The notes beneath the pieces are model-generated. The model saw only the letters and a program-made list of their open reading frames with translations. It was not told where the DNA came from and ran no database searches. From assembly GCA_039714535.1 (NCBI GenBank), contig JBDLJC010000056.1, positions 1-22,734 of the forward strand: a stretch of 22,734 nucleotides of DNA. Direction: 5' to 3'. The number at the start of each line of letters is the position of its first letter. Within the stretch, counting starts at the first letter, position 1. This document shows, in pieces, positions 7,338 to 13,360 of this stretch. Position numbers and translations under genes: made by a program. Source of the stretch: JAGXFP01 sp039714535 (GTDB lineage: Bacteria > Desulfobacterota > Desulfobulbia > Desulfobulbales > JAGXFP01).

Positions 7338-7857
7338 CAGGATGTTGACGTAAACTTTATGGATAAAGGGGGCGCTACGAAGAAACTAACAAACGCAATA
7401 TGACAATTGGTCATCTTGCCTCTCATTAAATTGGTGTTGCCCCAGCAAGCTAACCTACGGATTTATTTCAGGCAAGTATATTCTAGGCAAAATCTGATTA
7501 TTCGTTAGATTAAGCCCTTACTGTAAGGCGAAGAAAACTGTGATGATAGCAATATTAGTCAATATATTATCAATGTGTGCGTGAGGCAATAACTATCAAG
7601 TATTATGAGTTTTTTTAACTTAAGAGAAAAGATTCATGCCCGTATTTTACGTATGGGAAAAGAAGAAATTGCTGGGAAGTCGAGATCACTTTAACCCCGT
7701 TTATTAGTATGGCGCAGGATTTCTTGAAGATAAAATCGTTTTTGTCCAAATTATCTTTACTAGCAGCACGTACACGTGTTGCTGTGGAAGCTATACAGAA
7801 AGAATCGGGGTGAATTCCCATTTTTAATCTTTCACCTAAGACTGGCCATTCTTCCCC
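7338..7857. other. AT-rich intergenic stretch with no firm gene
   Basis: These 520 bases hold no gene that I can support. A 68-codon frame exists on the minus strand (7821-7615) and a 34-codon ATG frame on the plus strand (7709-7813). Neither has a ribosome binding site or a recognisable product. An imperfect inverted repeat lies at 7762-7783. The composition resembles the two AT-rich envelope genes to its left, so this may be decayed accessory DNA. Confidence 0.45.
7762..7783. repeat. Imperfect inverted repeat
   Basis: AGCAGCACG (7762-7770) and CGTGTTGCT (7775-7783) are complementary at 8 of 9 positions around a TACA spacer. It lies inside the gene-poor stretch about 80 bases beyond the 3' end of the radical SAM gene. 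No T run follows on either strand, so a terminator is unlikely. It could be an operator or a chance palindrome. Confidence 0.4.
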
Positions 7858-8877
7858 CTACACTTTCACCACAGCAACTGTACCCCGCTGCCGTTTTTCT
7901 TCAAAAACCAGCTCGACATCACCAAGTAACCCCTTTGCGGTCAGCCTTCTCAAATTGGAATTACCCGGACCGCGCAACACCGATTGATCCGCAGCAGCCA
8001 CCCGCAATTGCCAGCGGCCCGAACCTTTTAATCCTGCCAGAGCAGTCATTACCTGGCGATACAGGTTTCTGGACAGAACCATCTCGCCAAAGGCCGGATG
8101 ATAGGGACCGGCAACAATATCCGTCTGCAGACCGTCCGTCTCCTGTAAACCAATCCTCACCACCCTGACCCCATAGGCATCAAGTATTTCCTTTACCCGA
8201 CCGCTGATGACCACCGCCTTGGCCAACCCCAAGGGGCGGTAGCCTCCGGATCGATATTGATCCTCAAGCTCACTGCCCTTGAGAACCACTGCCGGGTAGA
8301 TCCGGGCCAGATCAGGCCGTAAAGATGCCAGACGCTCGACTCCCTTGAAGATCAGGCCGGGCCGATCACCGGGCAGACCGACCATCAGCTGGACTCCGAC
8401 CTCAAGGCCACCATCCTGCAGACATTTAATGGCCCGTTCCGAATCAGCAGCTGTATGGCCACGACCACTGGCGGCCAGCACCGTATCATCCATGGACTGG
8501 ACACCAAGTTCAACGATACCGACCCCGTGGGATTTGAGGAAGGCGGTGATATCCGGGTCAATGTAATCGGGCCGGGTCGAAAGCCTGATCTGATCTACCT
8601 TGCCATTTTCGAGAAAGGGCTGCACGGCCCCCAACAATTCCCGTTGCCTGGTTTCGGGTAGACCGGTAAAACTGCCGCCATAAAAGGCCACCTGCACCCC
8701 CTGCCGACTTGGCCGGCGGGGGCGCTGCAGGTGTTCGACAATCTCGGGCCGGATCCGGTCTGCATCCGCACCCGGCCCGGCAGGTTGTCCGGTGATCACA
8801 TGTTGATTGCAAAACACACAACGATGGGGACAGCCCTGGTGGCTTATAAAGAAGGGAATAACAAAAGGTCGGATCAT
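7858..8877 (-). CDS. Radical SAM protein, Elp3/YhcC-like
   Basis: The product has about 339 residues. GCPHRCVFCNQ near the N-terminus gives the CxxxCxxC cluster of radical SAM enzymes. It is followed by VAFYGGSFTGLP, QIRLSTRPDYID, VGIVELGVQSMDDTVLAASGRGHT and GLEVGVQLMVGLPGD, which are the successive strands of an Elp3/YhcC/HemN-like barrel. The C-terminal part fits the Radical_SAM_C extension. The substrate is unknown; relatives act on tRNA or porphyrins. The frame is open to a TTG at 8892 that overlaps the rnc stop, but neither that nor ATG 8877 has a strong ribosome binding site. ATG 8877 leaves a typical short N-terminus before the cluster. Almost no gap separates it from rnc, so the two are surely co-transcribed. 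Confidence 0.82.
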   Translation of the reverse strand: MIRPFVIPFFISHQGCPHRCVFCNQHVITGQPAGPGADADRIRPEIVEHLQRPRRPSRQGVQVAFYGGSFTGLPETRQRELLGAVQPFLENGKVDQIRLSTRPDYIDPDITAFLKSHGVGIVELGVQSMDDTVLAASGRGHTAADSERAIKCLQDGGLEVGVQLMVGLPGDRPGLIFKGVERLASLRPDLARIYPAVVLKGSELEDQYRSGGYRPLGLAKAVVISGRVKEILDAYGVRVVRIGLQETDGLQTDIVAGPYHPAFGEMVLSRNLYRQVMTALAGLKGSGRWQLRVAAADQSVLRGPGNSNLRRLTAKGLLGDVELVFEEKRQRGTVAVVKV

Positions 8878-8888
8878 CTGACCGGAGC

Positions 8889-9635
8889 TCAAGGTGAAGG
8901 AGGAATATCTAGTTCGGCAAATTTGACCAAGGCCTCGGCGGCAGCCTGTTGCTCTGCCTCCTTCTTACTGGTCGCTTTACCATAGGCCAGCACCTCACCG
9001 CGGAAACGAACGGATACCGTAAAGATCTTCCGGTGATCCGGGCCTTCGGCATTTTCGATAACGTAAACCGGGGCCTCGTTGTATTTTTCCTGGGTCAACT
9101 CCTGCAAACTGCTTTTGGCATCGGCCAGGTGCATTTTATCTTTCTGGGCGTCAAGAAGACAAGGAACAAAATGACGGCCGACAAAATCAGCGGCGGCGCC
9201 ATAACCACCGTCATTGAAGATCGCGCCAACCACTGCCTCATAAGCACAGGATAAAATCGAGGGCTTGCTGCGCCCGCTAGAGGAATCCTCACCCCTGCCG
9301 AGGCATAGATAACGCCCGAGGGACATCTTCTCCGCCATTTCGGCCAGATGGCCTTCGTTGACCAGCATAGCCCGCAATTTGGTTAACTGCCCCTCCCGCA
9401 TGGCCGTATACCTCTCGAAAAGGGCATGGCCGATGGCTAGGTCAAGGACCGCGTCACCCAAAAATTCAAGCCGTTCGTTATCACTATCCTGACGGCCATC
9501 ATGCTCAAACGAGAATGACCGGTGAATCAAGGCAAGCTGCAATAGCCCCAAGTCCCTGAAACCATACCCCAGGTCTTTTTCGAGCTCGTTGAGCAGATCT
9601 TTGTTGCTATCTATCAGTGAACTTAAAAGTTCCAT
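8889..9635 (-). CDS. rnc: Ribonuclease III with a Cys at a usual metal-ligand position
   Basis: The protein has 248 residues. The RNase III domain carries the signature NERLEFLGDAVLD (residues 53-65), with Glu57 and Asp61 equal to E. coli Glu41 and Asp45. The C-terminal ~75 residues form a double-stranded RNA-binding domain (SSLQELTQEKYNEAPVY ... KKEAEQQAAAEALVKF). The enzyme cleaves double-stranded RNA, including rRNA precursors. The second metal-binding pair is altered: E. coli has Asp114 and Glu117 in ADTVEA, whereas here the segment is SCAYEA, giving Cys130 with Glu133 kept. It starts with ATG 9635, without a strong ribosome binding site, and is followed directly by the radical SAM gene. 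Family assignment is certain; catalytic efficiency is open. Confidence 0.95.
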   Translation of the reverse strand: MELLSSLIDSNKDLLNELEKDLGYGFRDLGLLQLALIHRSFSFEHDGRQDSDNERLEFLGDAVLDLAIGHALFERYTAMREGQLTKLRAMLVNEGHLAEMAEKMSLGRYLCLGRGEDSSSGRSKPSILSCAYEAVVGAIFNDGGYGAAADFVGRHFVPCLLDAQKDKMHLADAKSSLQELTQEKYNEAPVYVIENAEGPDHRKIFTVSVRFRGEVLAYGKATSKKEAEQQAAAEALVKFAELDIPPSP

Positions 9636-9713
9636 AATTAAAATCCGGATATAAGCTATAAGTTTGCGATAGGGCCGCCCCCTACCACCAATTTAATGAA
9701 CAAGAGGCCACAC

Positions 9714-9734
9714 ATCTGCCAGAGCAGATCTTTT
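9714..9734 (+). terminator. Terminator-like hairpin between rnc and tRNA-Cys
   Basis: ATCTGC (9714-9719) pairs perfectly with GCAGAT (9724-9729) around CAGA and is followed by CTTTT on the plus strand. There is no plus-strand gene directly upstream. It may block readthrough antisense to rnc before the tRNA promoter, or be incidental. Confidence 0.35.
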
Positions 9735-9748
9735 ATCCATAATTACAC

Positions 9749-9778
9749 TTGTCAAAAACCCAAAACTATGTTTAAAAT
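9749..9778 (+). promoter_or_regulatory. Sigma-70-type promoter for tRNA-Cys
   Basis: TTGTCA (9749-9754, 5/6 match to the -35 box) and TAAAAT (9773-9778, 5/6 match to the -10 box) are separated by 18 bases. They end about 25 bases before the mature tRNA, a usual distance for a tRNA promoter. Confidence 0.5.
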
Positions 9779-9803
9779 TGGGCCGCATTAAGCAATGGAA
9801 AAT

Positions 9804-9879
<76 letters not shown>

Positions 9880-9891
9880 GAAATAACAAAG

Positions 9892-9918
9892 GGCTGGTCT
9901 TAGGACCAGCCTTTTTTT
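9892..9918 (+). terminator. Rho-independent terminator of tRNA-Cys
   Basis: GGCTGGTC (9892-9899) pairs perfectly with GACCAGCC (9904-9911) around TTAG, and seven T follow. It lies 12 bases after the CCA end. Confidence 0.92.
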
Positions 9919-9949
9919 CGTTTACCACCACCATCTTAAGCAAGCAGCC

Positions 9950-10510
9950 CTACTTCAGGAACGGCAGTAATTCTTTGAACTCTGGGGTGCCGGCCCTGTG
10001 CAACAACTCATAGATAATCATCTCGGTGTTGCCGACCGTGGCCCCCAGCTCTTTAATTCTGGCCAAGCCGGTTTCGTAGTTAGCCAGCGTTCTCGATGAC
10101 ACAGCATCAGCCGGGATCCAGACCCTGTAACCTGCCTGTAGAGCTCCCAGAACCGTCTGATAAATACAGATATGGGTCTCTACCCCACAGATTATCAGGG
10201 TGTTGATTTCCCGGGGCAGCTGCTTGATCCTTTCTTTGATCACCTGATTGGCAAAACAGTCAAATTCCATCTTATCAAGGGGGACCACACCGCCAAGCTC
10301 AGCCTGAACCTCCGGTAACAACTCGCCAATCCTTGCCGCATATTGGGTTGTAGCCACAAGGGGAATCTTCATGACCTCAGCCGCCTTCATCAACAGGGCC
10401 GAATTTCGGGTCATCTCCTCCCGGCCATTAATCACCGGCATAAGGCGGGCCTGGATGTCAACCACCATTAAGGCGCAAGATTCAGGGCGCAGACGGGCCA
10501 GCTCTTCCAT
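9950..10510 (-). CDS. Isochorismatase-fold cysteine hydrolase
   Basis: The product has 186 residues. The isochorismatase-like triad is complete: Asp18 in VVDIQARL, Lys80 in PLDKMEFDCF and the nucleophile Cys115 in GVETHICIYQTVLGAL, the last preceded by the cis-peptide Val-Glu typical of the YcaC-like branch. These cytoplasmic enzymes hydrolyse amides or related bonds of small molecules; the substrate cannot be told here. The frame is open to GTG 10519, but ATG 10510 has an AGGTGAT ribosome binding site at proper spacing and gives a typical N-terminus. It is transcribed away from asnS and towards the tRNA terminator. Nothing around it points to a pathway. Confidence 0.88.
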   Translation of the reverse strand: MEELARLRPESCALMVVDIQARLMPVINGREEMTRNSALLMKAAEVMKIPLVATTQYAARIGELLPEVQAELGGVVPLDKMEFDCFANQVIKERIKQLPREINTLIICGVETHICIYQTVLGALQAGYRVWIPADAVSSRTLANYETGLARIKELGATVGNTEMIIYELLHRAGTPEFKELLPFLK

Positions 10511-10537
10511 TATTATCACCTAATTTCCGAAAAGATA

Positions 10538-10566
10538 TTGAGACAAATCACTAATTATCATTAAAT
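10538..10566 (+). promoter_or_regulatory. Possible promoter for asnS
   Basis: TTGAGA (10538-10543) is a 5/6 match to the -35 box and TTAAAT (10561-10566) a 4/6 match to the -10 box, with 17 bases between. It lies about 50 bases before the asnS start in the divergent gap. Confidence 0.4.
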
Positions 10567-10615
10567 TGCTTGCTGTAAAAAAATACTGCGAATAACCAAA
10601 GGGAGCAAGGCCAAT

Positions 10616-11980
10616 ATGTTGATTAAAGATATCCTTAAAACCGACCCTAGTGATGCCAGCATGGAAGTAAAAGGCTGGGTCCGGACCCGCCGTGACGCCA
10701 AGGGTTTCTCCTTCATTGAGATCAATGACGGTTCCTGCCGACAAAATTTACAGGTCGTGGCCCAAAGCGGCATGAAAAATTTCGATGCACTGGTGCTCAA
10801 ATTGACCACCGGCTGCGCTGTGCGCTTCACCGGCAAGCTGACTTCATCGCCAGCCAAAGGCCAAGAGGTAGAGCTTCTGGCCGATGACCTCGAGGTGTAC
10901 GGCTGGGCGCCAGCCGAATCCTATCCCCTGCAAAAGAAGAGACACTCCTTTGAATTTCTCCGGGAGATCAACCATCTACGGCCCCGCACCAATAGTATCG
11001 GCGCTGTCATGAGAATCCGCAGCAGCCTGGCCCTGGCCGTATACCGCTTTTTTCACGAGCAAGACTTCGTGCAGATCCACACGCCGGTAATAACCACCAG
11101 CGATTGCGAAGGGGCCGGGGAGATGTTCACCGTCACTACTCTTGATCCTCGAAAAAAGGCCAACGCCCCCTCGTACTCGGCAGATTTTTTCGGGCGGCAG
11201 GCCGGACTGACCGTCAGCGGCCAACTTGAAGCCGAGACCTATGCCCTGGCTCTGGGGCGGGTCTACACCTTCGGTCCGACCTTCAGGGCTGAAAATTCAA
11301 ACACCAGCCGCCACCTGGCCGAATTCTGGATGATTGAACCGGAAATGGCCTTCTACGACCTGCAGATGGACATCGATCTGGCCGAAGACTTCCTTAAGTA
11401 TCTGGTCAATCATGCCCTTGATAATTGCCAGGAAGATCTGGAACTTTTCGAAAAATTTGTCGACAAAAATCTGAGGACCAGGCTTGAGTCGGTCATCACC
11501 GATAATTTCGCCAGAGTATCCTATAGCGAAGCCGTCAAGATTCTTAATGATTCGGGCCAACCCTTCGAGTATCCCGTCGCCTGGGGCACGGACCTCCACT
11601 CGGAACACGAACGGTTCCTGACCGAGATGATCTTCAAAAAACCCACGGTGGTAACCGACTACCCCGCCTCAATCAAACCGTTCTATATGCGCCTGAATGA
11701 GGATGGCAAGACCGTGGCCGCGATGGACGTGCTTTTGCCGGCAATCGGCGAGATAATCGGCGGTAGCCAACGGGAAGAGCGCTATGAAGTTTTAGAGAAC
11801 AGAATGACCGTGCAGGGTGTAGATCTGGATGATTACCAATGGTATCTGGATCTGCGAAGATACGGCTCAGCCCCCCATGCCGGTTTCGGCCTGGGATTTG
11901 AACGTCTGGTGCAATTTATAACCGGCATGACTAATATCAGAGATGTCATCGCCTTTCCCCGAACACCTGGCCGGGCCTAG
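10616..11980 (+). CDS. asnS: Asparaginyl-tRNA synthetase
   Basis: The protein has 454 residues, normal for bacterial AsnRS. The N-terminal OB fold that recognises the anticodon spans about residues 16-100 (VKGWVRTRRDAKGFSFIEIND). The class II catalytic core follows: FVQIHTPVITTSDCEGAGEMF, then GQLEAETYALALGRVYTFGP, then motif 2 as FRAENSNTSRHLAEFWMIEPE, and motif 3 as GFGLGFERLVQFITGMTNIRD (from residue 423). The enzyme charges tRNA-Asn with asparagine using ATP. An AsnRS means that this organism can make Asn-tRNA directly. ATG 10616 has a GGGAG upstream. The gene stands alone, with a promoter candidate before it and the convergent PilZ gene 31 bases after it. Confidence 0.96.
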   Translation: MLIKDILKTDPSDASMEVKGWVRTRRDAKGFSFIEINDGSCRQNLQVVAQSGMKNFDALVLKLTTGCAVRFTGKLTSSPAKGQEVELLADDLEVYGWAPAESYPLQKKRHSFEFLREINHLRPRTNSIGAVMRIRSSLALAVYRFFHEQDFVQIHTPVITTSDCEGAGEMFTVTTLDPRKKANAPSYSADFFGRQAGLTVSGQLEAETYALALGRVYTFGPTFRAENSNTSRHLAEFWMIEPEMAFYDLQMDIDLAEDFLKYLVNHALDNCQEDLELFEKFVDKNLRTRLESVITDNFARVSYSEAVKILNDSGQPFEYPVAWGTDLHSEHERFLTEMIFKKPTVVTDYPASIKPFYMRLNEDGKTVAAMDVLLPAIGEIIGGSQREERYEVLENRMTVQGVDLDDYQWYLDLRRYGSAPHAGFGLGFERLVQFITGMTNIRDVIAFPRTPGRA

Positions 11981-12011
11981 CTTAAGCAAGGAGAGATACG
12001 TTACGTTTCCC

Positions 12012-12503
12012 TTAAACCATCAGATAGAAACCAAGAGCCTGCTCATGGGACGAACCATTGCCCGCAAATTCACAACAGACATTATTCTTAGAGACCACAC
12101 GCACCACTACCCGCCGGTCTACCACAGACTCATGTTTGTCATCGAGAGTAAAACAGATCTGGATCTCCTGCCCGGGACTCAACCGATGAGTACCCATAAC
12201 CTGTAAGCCGACCCCGCCCTGGGAAATATTGACTACCGTCATCTTGCCCCGATGAATTTTTCCGGGTAACAGAACATAGTCTCCGGGCAACCTTGCCGTT
12301 TTTCGATAAAACTTACGAAATTCGAGGTTGACCTGAAAACGTCTCTTGCAGCTACATTTGATATTCAGAGTATGCTTTGTCCCCCTAAACTTATCGACCG
12401 TTAAGGTCCTGACCTTTTCGCAATCGGGGCATTTGATGATCGCAACCCCGGCCGGGGTTACATATATTTTCTCAATCTCTTCCAGATTACCAGTCATTTC
12501 CAT
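12012..12503 (-). CDS. PilZ-domain protein with Cys-rich N-terminus
   Basis: The product has about 163 residues. The C-terminal PilZ domain shows both c-di-GMP motifs: RKTAR (residues 67-71, the RxxxR element) and NISQGG (92-97, the D/NxSxxG element), followed by a barrel ending VVSKNNVCCEF. The N-terminal 60 residues carry CPDC (25-28) and CSC (50-52), which look like a small zinc ribbon. It is probably a cytoplasmic c-di-GMP effector controlling motility, surface or transcription. The frame extends to GTG 12533, but ATG 12503 has GAGGG just upstream and was preferred. It is monocistronic and convergent with asnS. Partners are not evident. Confidence 0.82.
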   Translation of the reverse strand: MEMTGNLEEIEKIYVTPAGVAIIKCPDCEKVRTLTVDKFRGTKHTLNIKCSCKRRFQVNLEFRKFYRKTARLPGDYVLLPGKIHRGKMTVVNISQGGVGLQVMGTHRLSPGQEIQICFTLDDKHESVVDRRVVVRVVSKNNVCCEFAGNGSSHEQALGFYLMV

Positions 12504-12686
12504 ATAACCCTCAATCTGAACGCTGTCCAACACTGCAAAAGGCTGACGACAGATACTCGAAGCTCTACTACTAAGTGGTACTGCACCCAGCCAAAAATAC
12601 CTACCTCATTATTGTCTCATTTGAAGAAATTTAATTCAACTTTTTAATATCTAGCGCCATCAATCATGCTTTAGTGCTACTAATTA

Positions 12687-13295
12687 TCAGTGCAATCCTA
12701 TCCTGCGACCCAACAATTTCTGCAAAACAGCGGCTGCTCCGGAATCATGGCCTTGCAGAAATTCCAGATTCACTCTCCCCGCCAGTTCCGGTCGTTCCTG
12801 CAGAATAATTCGAACCACTTCACCGGTACAACGCCCGGTGAGACCTCGACAGAAAAGAGCCTGACCTTTACGGTTTTTTCTGAAATCAACGATCAGGTCC
12901 CGACAACAGACCGTCCCGGATTCTTCACGAAAGCTGTCATGAAAATGACCAACCAGTTTTCTGAACTTATTTTTACCAAGCCCATTCTTGCAAGCGGGCC
13001 CCAGAAAAAGCCCCAGCGCCATCACCGCCCCGGAAAGCGCGCCGCAGACGCAGCCGGAACCGCCAACCCCGCCACCAAAACCACTACCGAGACAGAGCGA
13101 CTGTTCTGCCGTCAGGCCACCTTTAAAGCCAAGGTTAATAGTAAGCAGAGCCGCCTCCGAACAGCTTAACCGATGTTCCCTGAAGAAGTTCTCGGCTCGC
13201 CGGGCAGTCAACTCCACCAGTTTATTGGTAGAAATGTCCAACCCAGGCTCTTCCCCGCCGGTTTTGGCAAAGATGCCCTTAAGTCCTTTCAAAAT
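12687..13295 (-). CDS. C_GCAxxG_C_C family redox-type protein
   Basis: The product has about 202 residues. The family signature is seen as SGFGGGVGGSGCVCGALSG (residues 72-90, with Cys83 and Cys85), preceded by Cys46 in RLSCSEA and followed by Cys103, Cys131-Cys132, Cys150 and Cys157. Such proteins are common in anaerobes and are thought to bind a metal or Fe-S cluster; no reaction is established. There is no signal peptide. The frame begins at GTG 13340 with a MYFVLFCIL-like extension and no ribosome binding site. GTG 13295 follows AAGGGGAAACTT and was preferred. It lies 65 bases downstream of clpB on the same strand and may be its readthrough partner. Confidence 0.72.
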   Translation of the reverse strand: MLKGLKGIFAKTGGEEPGLDISTNKLVELTARRAENFFREHRLSCSEAALLTINLGFKGGLTAEQSLCLGSGFGGGVGGSGCVCGALSGAVMALGLFLGPACKNGLGKNKFRKLVGHFHDSFREESGTVCCRDLIVDFRKNRKGQALFCRGLTGRCTGEVVRIILQERPELAGRVNLEFLQGHDSGAAAVLQKLLGRRIGLH

Positions 13296-13360
13296 CACAA
13301 GTTTCCCCTTAGTCAGAATGCAAAACAATACAAAATACACAATTAGGAGCTACAAAGCCC

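Noticed and set aside
12690..13169. 159-codon plus-strand frame opposite the C_GCAxxG_C_C gene
   Set aside because: Low-complexity translation, no ribosome binding site; the opposite strand carries the conserved Cys/Gly signature.
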